Below, in pieces: positions 34,974-45,071 of a DNA stretch of 64,000 bases (positions within the stretch are counted from its first letter, which is position 1; each line of letters starts with the position of its first letter). Source of the DNA: Alterinioella nitratireducens (GTDB taxonomy: Bacteria; Pseudomonadota; Alphaproteobacteria; Rhodobacterales; Rhodobacteraceae); the NCBI RefSeq assembly GCF_013155465.1, contig NZ_JABJVX010000005.1, forward strand, positions 62,001-126,000, read 5' to 3'. The notes beneath the pieces were generated by a model. It saw nothing but the letters and a program-made list of their open reading frames with translations. It did no database searches and was not told the DNA's origin. The translations under genes were made by a program, and so were the position numbers.

Positions 34974-35598
34974 GCGCCTCGACCGCCGGGCCGATATCCT
35001 CGACGATCCGCGCCACGCCGGCCGCATTGGGGTGCAGCCCGTCGGCCTGGATATAGCGCGGCAGGAACCCCTCCTGGCCGGACGTGTCCACCCCCGAGAT
35101 CGCGCCGAGGAAATCCTCGTGGAAGAGGGCGCCATGCGCCTCGGCCAGTTCGGGATACATCGCGTCATAGGCCGCCTGGTACTCCTCGCCGAAATTGTTG
35201 AAGGCGCGCATCCCGATCACCAGAACCTCGACCCCTGCCGCATCCGCCGCACTCAATATCCCGTCAAGGTTCGCACGGCTCACGCCCGGGTCGATCCCGC
35301 GCAACAGGTCATTGCCGCCAAGCGCCACGATCATGCCATCGACATCGTCGCCAAGCGTCCAGTCCACCCGCGCCAGCCCGCCCGCCGTGGTATCGCCCGA
35401 CACGCCCGCATTGATCAGCCGCACGTCATGGCCGCGCCCATCCAGCCAGTCCTGCAATTGCGGCACCAGCCCCTGCCCGCGCGGCAACCCGTAGCCCGCC
35501 GTCAGGCTATCGCCAAGGGCGGCGATCACCACCTCCTGGGCCTGAACGGGGGCCGCAAGCGCCAACCAGACCGCTATCGCCTTGCCGATCCCCCCCAT
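34948..35598 (-). CDS. tesA: Periplasmic acyl-CoA thioesterase I / arylesterase
   Basis: An SGNH/GDSL hydrolase of 216 residues. Block I is ALGDSLTAGYGLP with the catalytic Ser, block III is ALGGNDLLRGI, and block V is DGLHPNAAG with the Asp and His. The N-terminus MGGIGKAIAVWLALAAPVQA is a signal peptide. A longer start at 35640 adds MAWLRRKVSPRYG, which is possible and would overlap the divergent ABC gene's start codon. The tesA-ybbA-ybbP arrangement is conserved in many proteobacteria. Confidence 0.9.
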   Translation of the reverse strand: MGGIGKAIAVWLALAAPVQAQEVVIAALGDSLTAGYGLPRGQGLVPQLQDWLDGRGHDVRLINAGVSGDTTAGGLARVDWTLGDDVDGMIVALGGNDLLRGIDPGVSRANLDGILSAADAAGVEVLVIGMRAFNNFGEEYQAAYDAMYPELAEAHGALFHEDFLGAISGVDTSGQEGFLPRYIQADGLHPNAAGVARIVEDIGPAVEALIQRAGQP

Positions 35599-35638
35599 CG
35601 CCCCATATCGAGGGGACACCTTGCGCCGGAGCCACGCC

Positions 35639-36310
35639 ATGACTGCCCCCATCCTCGACCTCGATGACGTGTCGCTGCGGCTTTCCGGCAATGCGGGGCC
35701 GGTCGATATCCTGCATGCCATCACGCTACAGGTGGCGGGCGGCGAAACGCTCGGGCTGGTGGGGCCATCGGGGTCGGGCAAATCGTCTCTCCTCATGCTC
35801 ATGGGCGGGCTGGAACGCGCCAGCACCGGCAGCATCCGCGCCATGGGCCATGACCTTACCCGTTTGAACGAAGATCGGCTGGCCCGGTTCAGAAGGGACA
35901 ATATGGGGGTGGTTTTCCAATCCTTCCACCTCATCCCGACAATGACCGCGCTGGAGAACGTCGCCACACCGCTGGAACTGGCCGGCCACCGCGACGCCTT
36001 CGCCCGCGCCGAGGCGGAGCTTGAGGCCGTGGGGCTTGCCCATCGCACCGGCCATTATCCCGGCCAGCTTTCGGGCGGCGAGCAGCAGCGCGTGGCGCTG
36101 GCCCGTGCCGCCGCGCCCCGGCCCGCGATCCTCCTGGCGGATGAACCCACCGGCAACCTGGATGCCGCCAACGGGGCCGCGATCATGGACCTTCTGTTTG
36201 GCCTGCGCGACCGGCACGGGGCCACGCTGATCCTGGTCACCCACGCGCCGGAGCTCACCGCGCGCTGCGACCGCGTGATCCGCCTGCGCGACGGGCGCAT
36301 CGCCGCATGA
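35639..36310 (+). CDS. ybbA: ABC transporter ATP-binding protein (YbbA)
   Basis: A 223-residue LolD/MacB-type ATPase. Walker A is VGPSGSGKSS near residue 45, the Q-loop lies in VFQSFHLIPTMTALENV, the signature is LSGGEQQRVALARA, and Walker B is ILLADEPTGNLD, with the switch His in THAPEL. Its ATG overlaps in the opposite direction the alternative start of tesA, and its stop overlaps ybbP (ATGA). It powers the YbbP permease, with a presumed role in envelope lipid or lysophospholipid handling. Confidence 0.9.
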   Translation: MTAPILDLDDVSLRLSGNAGPVDILHAITLQVAGGETLGLVGPSGSGKSSLLMLMGGLERASTGSIRAMGHDLTRLNEDRLARFRRDNMGVVFQSFHLIPTMTALENVATPLELAGHRDAFARAEAELEAVGLAHRTGHYPGQLSGGEQQRVALARAAAPRPAILLADEPTGNLDAANGAAIMDLLFGLRDRHGATLILVTHAPELTARCDRVIRLRDGRIAA

Positions 36311-38829
36311 CCCCTGCGCTCGGCATCGCCAGACGGGAATTGCGCGGCGGCCTCAGGGGCTTCCGCATCTTCCTTGCCTGCCTCACCCTCGGAGTCGCGG
36401 CCATCGCGGCGGTCGGCTCGGTCCGTGTCTCGATCGACCAGGGCCTGACCCGCGAAGGCGCGGTGATCCTGGGCGGCGATGCACAGATCAGCCTGCCCCT
36501 GCGCCGCGCCAGTGCGGAGGAACGCACCTGGATGGAGGGCCGCGCCGCCACGGTTTCGGAAACCCTCGACTTCCGCGCCATGGCGGTGGTGGAGGGGGAC
36601 GGCGAAACCCAACGTGCGCTTACCCAGATCCGCGCGGTGGACGGGGCCTATCCGCTTTATGGCGCGGTCGGCCTCGCCCCGGCGATGACGATGCAGGAGG
36701 CGCTGGAGGCGCGCACCTTGCCCGGCGTGGTCATGCACCCCGCCCTGATCGCGCAACTTGATCTGGCAATCGGCGACACTGTCACATTCGGCACCGGCGA
36801 TTTCGAGCTGCGCGCCGCGCTGGAGAACGAACCGGATATGGCCGGCGGCAATTTCGGCCCCGGCCCGCGCAGCATCGTCGCGCTCTCGGCGCTCGCGGGC
36901 ACCGGCCTCGCCACGCAGGGCACACTTTACGACAGCCAATACCGCCTCGCGCTGGCCCAGGGCACCGATATCGAAGCGCTGAAGGGCGCCGCCCGCCGCC
37001 AGTTCGCGGAAACCGGGTTCGGCTGGCGCGATGCCCGCAACGCCGCGCCTGCGCTGCGCCGTTTTACCGACCGGATCGGCGCGTTCCTGGTCCTCGTGGG
37101 GCTCGCTGGTCTGGCCGTCGGCGGCATCGGCATATCCGCCGCGATCCGCAGCTACCTTGAGGGCAAGACCGCCACCATCGCCACGCTGAAGACCCTCGGC
37201 GCGACCAGGGCCACCATCTTCGCCGCCTACCTCGCGCAGATCGCCGCGCTGACCCTTCTGGGCCTCGCCCTCGGCCTGATCCTCGGCGCGCTCCTCCCCT
37301 TGGTCCTCGCCCCGATCATCGAGACACAGCTGCCCGTCACCGCCGCCGTCGGCCTGCATCCCCGCCCGCTGGCCGAGGCCGCGCTCTACGGCACGCTCAC
37401 CGCGCTCATCTTCACGCTCTGGCCGCTGGCGCGCGGCGCCGATATCCGCCCCGCCGCCCTCTACCGGCAGGCGCTGACCGGCAATCGCGGCTGGCCCCGC
37501 TGGCCCATCCTCGCCCTCACCGCCCTGCTTGCCGTGACGCTCGCCGGGTCCGCCGCGCTCCTCTCGGGCCTGCCCCGCATGACCCTCTGGGCCGCTGCCG
37601 GCATCCTCGCCGCGCTCATTGTCCTGAGCCTCACCGCCTGGCTCATCCGCCGCCTCGCCCGCGCGCTGGCCCGCTCCCGCCTGGCACGGGGGCGCAGCAC
37701 GATCCGCCTCGCCCTCGGCGCGGTCGGCGGGCCCGGCTCGGACACCACCAGCACGATCCTGTCGCTCGGCCTCGGCCTTTCGGTGCTGGCCGGCGTGGGC
37801 CAGATCGACACCAACCTGCGCGCTGCAATCCAGACCGAGCTGCCCGACCGCGCACCCTCCTATTTCTTCATCGACATCCAGACCGACCAGCTGGCCGATT
37901 TCCTCGCCCGTACCGAAACCGATCCCGGCGTCACCCGGGTCGAGACCGCACCCATCCTGCGCGGCTTCGTGACCCGCATCGACGGCCAACCGGCGGAAGA
38001 GGTCGCGGGCGAACACTGGATCCTGCACGGCGACCGGGGCGTGACCTATCGCGCCACCCCGCCGCCCGAGGAACAGATCGTCGCGGGCAGCTGGTGGGCG
38101 CAGGACTACACCGGCCCGCCCCTGATGGGTTTCGCGGCGGAAGAAGCGCGCGAGATCGGCATCGGCATCGGCTCAGAGATCACCGTCAACCTCCTGGGCC
38201 GCGACATCACCGCGACCGTGGCGGCCCTGATCGAGGTCGATTTCTCCGACGCAGGCATCGGCTTCGTCATGACGCTGAACCCCTCGGCGCTCGCCGGGGC
38301 TCCGCACACCTATATCGCCACCGTCTACGCGGAAGAACCCGCCGAGGCCCCCCTCCTGCGCGACATCGCCGGGGCCGCGCCCAACATCACCGCGATCCGG
38401 GTGCGTGACGCGATCGACCAGGTCGCGCAGGCCCTGCAAGGCATCGCGGCGGCCACCTCCTGGGGCGCGGCGGCGACGCTTCTGACCGGGCTTCTGGTCC
38501 TCATCGGCGCGGCGGCGGCGGGCGAACGCGCGCGCATCCAGGAAGCCGCGATCCTCAAGACCCTCGGCGCCAGCCGTGCCCGCATCCTCGCCAGCTTCGC
38601 CCTGCGCGCCGCGATCCAGGGCGCGGCGGCGGGCGTCATCGCGGTTGGCGCGGGCACCTTGGCGGGATGGGCGGTGATGCGCTTCGTGATGGAGGGCAGC
38701 TATACCTTTCACGCCGCCTCCGCCGTCGCCATCATCCTGGGCGGCGCAACCCTCAGCCTGCTGGCGGGGCTGGTCTTTGCCTGGCGACCGCTGGCCGCCC
38801 GCCCCGCCCGTATCCTGCGCACCCAATAG
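36307..38829 (+). CDS. ybbP: FtsX-like permease (YbbP)
   Basis: An 840-residue inner-membrane permease with an N-terminal helix, a large periplasmic MacB-like domain, and FtsX-type helices with repeated KTLGATRATIFAAYLAQI and KTLGASRARILASFALR cytoplasmic motifs near residues 290 and 750. The duplicated four-helix layout is typical of YbbP/LolC-like proteins. It is coupled to ybbA by a four-base overlap and forms the membrane part of that exporter. The substrate is not established for the family. Confidence 0.9.
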   Translation: MTPALGIARRELRGGLRGFRIFLACLTLGVAAIAAVGSVRVSIDQGLTREGAVILGGDAQISLPLRRASAEERTWMEGRAATVSETLDFRAMAVVEGDGETQRALTQIRAVDGAYPLYGAVGLAPAMTMQEALEARTLPGVVMHPALIAQLDLAIGDTVTFGTGDFELRAALENEPDMAGGNFGPGPRSIVALSALAGTGLATQGTLYDSQYRLALAQGTDIEALKGAARRQFAETGFGWRDARNAAPALRRFTDRIGAFLVLVGLAGLAVGGIGISAAIRSYLEGKTATIATLKTLGATRATIFAAYLAQIAALTLLGLALGLILGALLPLVLAPIIETQLPVTAAVGLHPRPLAEAALYGTLTALIFTLWPLARGADIRPAALYRQALTGNRGWPRWPILALTALLAVTLAGSAALLSGLPRMTLWAAAGILAALIVLSLTAWLIRRLARALARSRLARGRSTIRLALGAVGGPGSDTTSTILSLGLGLSVLAGVGQIDTNLRAAIQTELPDRAPSYFFIDIQTDQLADFLARTETDPGVTRVETAPILRGFVTRIDGQPAEEVAGEHWILHGDRGVTYRATPPPEEQIVAGSWWAQDYTGPPLMGFAAEEAREIGIGIGSEITVNLLGRDITATVAALIEVDFSDAGIGFVMTLNPSALAGAPHTYIATVYAEEPAEAPLLRDIAGAAPNITAIRVRDAIDQVAQALQGIAAATSWGAAATLLTGLLVLIGAAAAGERARIQEAAILKTLGASRARILASFALRAAIQGAAAGVIAVGAGTLAGWAVMRFVMEGSYTFHAASAVAIILGGATLSLLAGLVFAWRPLAARPARILRTQ

Positions 38830-38898
38830 GCACCGATTATAGACCGCAACCGCGCCCTGCCCCTTGTTTTTCGCAAGCGGCCAGCGCAAGTGACACCC

Positions 38899-39696
38899 AT
38901 GATCCGAAATCTGCGCTCCATCCTGGCCCGGCCCCGCACCGTGACGCCAAGTCCCGAGGCGCAGGTGAACCTTCCGCGCCCTCTGGACCCGGTCTATGCC
39001 GTGGGTGACGTCCATGGCCGCGCCGACCTGCTGGAACGCGCGCTTGACCTCATCGACGCCCATGTCGGCCGGGTCGGCGCGCGCAACCCGCAGGTGGTCT
39101 TTGTCGGCGATTACATCGACCACGGCCCCGACAGCGCCGCCGTTCTGGCCCGCGTGCGCGAACTGGCCGAAGAACTGCCCGACAACGTGACCGGGCTGAT
39201 GGGCAACCACGAACGGATGCTGCTGGATTTCCTCGCCGATCCCGTCACGCGCGGGCCGCGCTGGTTGCGCACCGGCGCGCATGACACGCTGGACAGCTAC
39301 GGGTTACACAGCAGCCAGCTCTTGCCCGGTGCCGCCCCCGATGCGCTGCGCGCCACCGCCGAGGGGCTGCGCGCCAAGATGGGGGCCGGGATGCTGGACT
39401 GGCTGGCGAACCTGCCGCTCTCGTGGTCCTCGGGCAACCTCTGGGCGGTCCATGCCGCCGCCGATCCGCAACACCCGATGGACCACCAATCGCCACGCGT
39501 CCTGCTCTGGGGGCACCCCGAATTCGAGACCCGGCCCCGCGCCGACGGGCTTTGGGTCGTGCATGGCCACACGCCGATGGACGCGCCCGTGACCGAGGAT
39601 GGCCGCATCGGCATCGACACCGGCGCCTGGGAGACGGGGACGCTGACCACGGTTGCGATCCTGCCCGACGGCCAAGTCGAATTTCTCTATACCTGA
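38899..39696 (+). CDS. Metallophosphoesterase (PPP-type serine/threonine phosphatase-like)
   Basis: A ~265-residue bis-metal phosphatase with the complete signature set: AVGDVHGRADLLERAL (GDxHG), FVGDYIDHGPDS (GDxxDRG with His for Arg), LMGNHERMLLDF (GNHE), a mid-domain His in WAVHAAAD, and VVHGHTPM (GHTP). A Gram-negative ApaH/PrpE-like role is possible: diadenosine polyphosphate hydrolysis or protein dephosphorylation. The ATG at 38899 is chosen; a GTG at 38890 is in frame. Confidence 0.88.
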   Translation: MIRNLRSILARPRTVTPSPEAQVNLPRPLDPVYAVGDVHGRADLLERALDLIDAHVGRVGARNPQVVFVGDYIDHGPDSAAVLARVRELAEELPDNVTGLMGNHERMLLDFLADPVTRGPRWLRTGAHDTLDSYGLHSSQLLPGAAPDALRATAEGLRAKMGAGMLDWLANLPLSWSSGNLWAVHAAADPQHPMDHQSPRVLLWGHPEFETRPRADGLWVVHGHTPMDAPVTEDGRIGIDTGAWETGTLTTVAILPDGQVEFLYT

Positions 39697-39753
39697 GCAC
39701 CCGCGCCCCCTTTTGATTGACAGCGCGGAAGCTGCGGTGACACATATTCGCCC

Positions 39754-40551
39754 ATGAATGAGTTGCTCAGCCTAGACGATGTCGAAACCCTCGCCCGCGA
39801 CATCCTGATCCGCGCGGGCACGTCCCGCCCCAATGCCGCCATCGCCGCCCGGAGCCTGCGTCAGGCCGAACGCGACGGGCAGCACGCGGCGGGGTTGGGC
39901 GCGCTTCCCGATATTGTCGAACATCTGCGCTGTGGCCGCCTCAATGGCCAGGCGGTCCCGGCCCTGACTCAGGTGACGCCAAGCTGCCTTCAGGTCGACG
40001 CGGGTGACGGGTTTGCCTGCCCCGCGATCGAGGCGGGGTGGCTACCCTTCCTCGCCGCCGCGCGCCGCCACGGCATCGCGATCCTCACGATCCGCAACGC
40101 CTATCCGATGACCCTGCCCGCGCTGGTCGCCGAGAACATCGCCGGGGCCGGTCTGATCGGGCTGTGCATGGCGACGACGCGGGTTTCGCTGGCGGATGGG
40201 GCCGACACAGCCCTGCCGCGTCACATGGCACTGGCCCTGCCGGGGGCGGGCAACCCGGCGACGATCCTGCAAGACAGTGCCGCAGATGGCAGCGTCCTGG
40301 CCGCCCTCATCCAGACCCTCGCCACCGGCGCGCTGGACGAGGCCGCGCGCGGCGATTTCACCGGCCCGCTCGGCGGTCCGTTGCGCGCCGGTCACGCCCT
40401 GATCGCCATCGCGCCCGAGGTGCTGAACACCGATCTTGCCGCGCCCCGCGCTTGCGCCCATGCCGTCCGCCGGCAGGAAACCCGCAGCCGGTCCGAGGCC
40501 ACCGGCATCGCCATTCCGGCCCGCCTTCTGGAAACCATCATCAACGCCTGA
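39754..40551 (+). CDS. Ldh2/malate-dehydrogenase-like protein, shortened and with a lost His
   Basis: A 265-residue protein whose N-terminus (LARDILIRAGTSRPNAAIAARSLRQAERDGQHAAGLGALPDIV) matches the LDH2/YlbC NAD-dependent oxidoreductase family, including H44. The second conserved His of the R-N-S-N-H-F-G motif is missing (RNAYPMT, Pro at that place). It is also about 70 residues shorter than the family norm of ~330. It may be a diverged family member or a non-catalytic relative. A LysR regulator follows 27 bases later. Function unassigned. Confidence 0.6.
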   Translation: MNELLSLDDVETLARDILIRAGTSRPNAAIAARSLRQAERDGQHAAGLGALPDIVEHLRCGRLNGQAVPALTQVTPSCLQVDAGDGFACPAIEAGWLPFLAAARRHGIAILTIRNAYPMTLPALVAENIAGAGLIGLCMATTRVSLADGADTALPRHMALALPGAGNPATILQDSAADGSVLAALIQTLATGALDEAARGDFTGPLGGPLRAGHALIAIAPEVLNTDLAAPRACAHAVRRQETRSRSEATGIAIPARLLETIINA

Positions 40552-40578
40552 TCCCGCGCCCAAGGACGCCACACCGCC

Positions 40579-41547
40579 ATGCCGGGAATACTCAAAGGCG
40601 TTTCGATCCGCGGGCTGGAGGTGTTCGAGGCCATGGCCGAGACCGGCTCGGTCGGCGAGGTCGCAAAGCGCCTGGGGATGAGCGCGCCCGCCGTCTCGCA
40701 ACAGCTCAAGAACCTTACTACCGCCGTGGGTGCGCCGCTGATCGACCAGGGCCGCCGCCCGATGGTGCTGACGCCCGCCGGTCGCCAGTTCCTGCATCAT
40801 GTCGAGGTCGCGCTGGGGGCGCTGCGCCACGGCCAGCGCGACCTGGTCGCCCCCGATCTCAGCCAGGTCTCCTCGCTGCGCATGGGCGTGATCGAGGATT
40901 TCGAGAACGAGGTCACGCCGCTTCTGGCCACGCGGCTGGCCGAGACCATGCAGCATTGCGAGTTCCGCCTGCATACCGGGGCCAGCCACGTTCTGCTGAA
41001 CCAGGTCGCGGGTGGTGAGCTGGACATCGCGATCTGCGCCGCCGGCCGCAGCACGCCCGCGGGCGCCGTCGCGCATCCGCTGCTGGAGGATCCCTATATC
41101 CTCGCCGTGCCGCATGGCACCGATATGGGCGGCGGGCTGAAGGCGCTGGATCATCTGCGCCTCCTGCGCCGCGATCAGGCCCAGGTGATGGGCCAGCAGA
41201 TCGAGGAGGTGCTGACCCGCCAGGGCCTGACTCCGCCGAATTGGTTCGAGCTGGACTCGAACCAGTCGATCAGCGCGCTGGTCGCGGGCGGCACCGGCTG
41301 GACCATCACCACCCCGCTCAGCCTGTTGCGCGCGGGCCGGTTCCGCGACGCCATCGACGCGCATCCCCTGCCCTTCCAGGGCTTCTCCCGCCGCATCGTG
41401 CTTTACTCCGGGCCGGATTGGGCGGGCGAGGTTCCGGGCCAGATCGCGGGCCTCGCGCGCGACCTGATCGAAACCCATTTCACCCGCCCCGGCCTTGCCC
41501 AGATGCCCTGGCTGGAGGGCAGTTTCCGCAGCCTCGACCCGGCCTGA
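40579..41547 (+). CDS. LysR family transcriptional regulator
   Basis: A 322-residue LysR-type regulator. The helix-turn-helix occupies residues ~8-66 (IRGLEVFEAMAETGSVGEVAKRLGMSAPAVSQQLKNL), and the periplasmic-binding-like effector domain starts near residue 100 (LRMGVIEDFE, then LHTGASHVLLNQVAGGELDIAIC). The target is unknown. Candidates are the Ldh2-like gene just upstream or acsA 508 bases downstream, which has a long, repeat-containing leader. Confidence 0.9.
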   Translation: MPGILKGVSIRGLEVFEAMAETGSVGEVAKRLGMSAPAVSQQLKNLTTAVGAPLIDQGRRPMVLTPAGRQFLHHVEVALGALRHGQRDLVAPDLSQVSSLRMGVIEDFENEVTPLLATRLAETMQHCEFRLHTGASHVLLNQVAGGELDIAICAAGRSTPAGAVAHPLLEDPYILAVPHGTDMGGGLKALDHLRLLRRDQAQVMGQQIEEVLTRQGLTPPNWFELDSNQSISALVAGGTGWTITTPLSLLRAGRFRDAIDAHPLPFQGFSRRIVLYSGPDWAGEVPGQIAGLARDLIETHFTRPGLAQMPWLEGSFRSLDPA

Positions 41548-42055
41548 CCCCCGCAAAACCGTCGATCTGAAAAGAAAACGACGCAGCTTTTCTCAATCCG
41601 CCCCGAAACGACCCTGCGCAATATCCAGATAAACAACGCTTTTGCAGATACAGTTGTAAATTTATTGACCACATTCGCCTTCCGCGCGAAACTCCGTGAC
41701 AGGATCGTGACGCTGCGTAACGCCCCCCATTCCCCAATGCCCCACTCTCTGCAAATTTGACAGCAGGGAGTCGGGCCCATCGCGGCCCTCATGTCATCGA
41801 CCACCGGAACGCACGGGGGCGGCCTCGATCCGCCGCAAGCCACCGGGCAGGCGATGAAACGGTTGGGGAGGCCAGCCAGGAATATCCGCCCGCTTGGGCG
41901 AGACGGAAAAGCGCGGAGGCGGCAGACCTGCCGCGCCGTTTGAACTGTGCAAGGCGCGGGACGCGTGACCGGCGAAGGGCTCTTCGCGGATCAGCACCCG
42001 GTTCGACGCGCCGATTGCCTGGGATGAGGAACCGGACTGAACGAGGGGGACTACC
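41548..42055 (+). promoter_or_regulatory. Long leader of acsA with phased direct repeats
   Basis: 508 bases without a convincing gene. The first ~200 are AT-richer than the surroundings and contain three phased direct repeats CGTGAC (41696), CGTGAC (41707) and CGTAAC (41717), spaced 11 and 10 bases. Two TGCARAT elements (TGCAGAT near 41645; TGCAAATTTG near 41753) flank them. The last ~300 bases are GC-rich with small hairpins, such as GCGGCAG/CTGCCGC at 41919-41934, and may be transcribed as a long 5' UTR. The spacing suits an activator on one helix face. Confidence 0.4.
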
Positions 42056-43999
<1,944 letters not shown>

Positions 44000-44002
44000 G
44001 AC

Positions 44003-44689
44003 ATGGACGCCGAGACCCAGACACATCCCGTCAACCTGATCCTGCTCGGGCCTCCGGGCGCGGGCAAGGGCACCCAGGCGCGGATGCTTACCGAGGCGTT
44101 TGGCCTGGTCCAGCTTTCGACCGGCGACCTGCTGCGCGAGGCGGTGGCCCAGGGCACGCCCGCGGGCAAGGTCGCCAAGCAGGTGATGGCGGAAGGGCAG
44201 CTTGTCTCGGACGAGATCGTGCTGGCCATACTCAAGGACCGCCTTGATCAGCCCGACACCGGCAAGGGCATCATCCTCGACGGCTTTCCCCGCACGGAAG
44301 GACAGGCCGAGGCGCTGGACGCGCTGATGCTGGACCGCGGCGCGCCGATCAGCGCCGTGATCAGCCTTGAGGTCGATGACGAGGCCATGGTCGGCCGCAT
44401 CGCGGGCCGCTACACCTGCGCCGAATGCGGCGAGGGCTATCACGACGACAACAAGCCCCCCGCCAGCGAGGGCGTCTGCGACAAATGCGGATCGACCCAG
44501 TTCACCCGCCGCCCCGACGACAACGCCGAGACCGTGCGCACGCGGCTCGGTGCCTATCACATGCAGACCGCGCCGCTGATCGACTATTACGCGCTGCGCG
44601 GAAACCTCAAGCCCGTCCCGGCCATGGCGCCGATCGACGATGTTGCGGAGAAGCTGACCCAGATCGTCAAGGAGGTCTCGGACGGCTGA
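44003..44689 (+). CDS. adk: Adenylate kinase, zinc-LID type
   Basis: A 228-residue nucleoside monophosphate kinase with P-loop GPPGAGKGT (16-24), LSTGDLLRE, DGFPRT (93-98) and the long LID. The LID has four cysteines C139, C142, C159 and C162 that form a structural zinc site. Its ATG is three bases after the acsA stop. Since AcsA makes AMP, co-expression with Adk recycles AMP to ADP; this is a metabolic rationale inferred from position. It may be a second, dedicated copy beside a housekeeping adk elsewhere. Confidence 0.93.
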   Translation: MDAETQTHPVNLILLGPPGAGKGTQARMLTEAFGLVQLSTGDLLREAVAQGTPAGKVAKQVMAEGQLVSDEIVLAILKDRLDQPDTGKGIILDGFPRTEGQAEALDALMLDRGAPISAVISLEVDDEAMVGRIAGRYTCAECGEGYHDDNKPPASEGVCDKCGSTQFTRRPDDNAETVRTRLGAYHMQTAPLIDYYALRGNLKPVPAMAPIDDVAEKLTQIVKEVSDG

Positions 44690-44798
44690 CCCGCTTTCAA
44701 GAAGCCGATGCCCGCGGGAAACGGGCACCGGCGACGTTCCGGCCCTGGCACGCTTTCCATCACCCGCCGGGGGACCAAAACAAAAGGGAGACTACCTC

Positions 44799-45059
44799 AT
44801 GGCAGAGACGCCATCAAACAACGAGTACTGGGCGGCCAATATCCGCCTCGTCACCATTTGCCTGATAATCTGGGCCTTGGTGTCGTTCGGCTTCGGTATC
44901 CTGTTGCGCCCGATGCTCTCCGGCATCGCGGTCGGCGGCACCGATCTGGGCTTCTGGTTTGCCCAACAGGGCTCCATCCTCGTCTTTCTGGCGCTGATCT
45001 TCTTCTATGCCTGGCGCATGAACAAGCTCGACCGCCAGTATGGCGTCGACGAAGAATAA
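44799..45059 (+). CDS. DUF4212 small subunit of a sodium/solute symporter
   Basis: An 86-residue protein with two transmembrane helices: LVTICLIIWALVSFGFGILL and WFAQQGSILVFLALIFFYAW. The second is followed by a C-terminal RMNKLDRQYGVDEE typical of DUF4212. It precedes the large SSS symporter by 12 bases and is its usual accessory subunit. The conserved D-L-G-F-W-F-A-Q-Q-G-S-I segment supports the call. Confidence 0.92.
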   Translation: MAETPSNNEYWAANIRLVTICLIIWALVSFGFGILLRPMLSGIAVGGTDLGFWFAQQGSILVFLALIFFYAWRMNKLDRQYGVDEE

Positions 45060-45071
45060 GGGGCGGAGATT

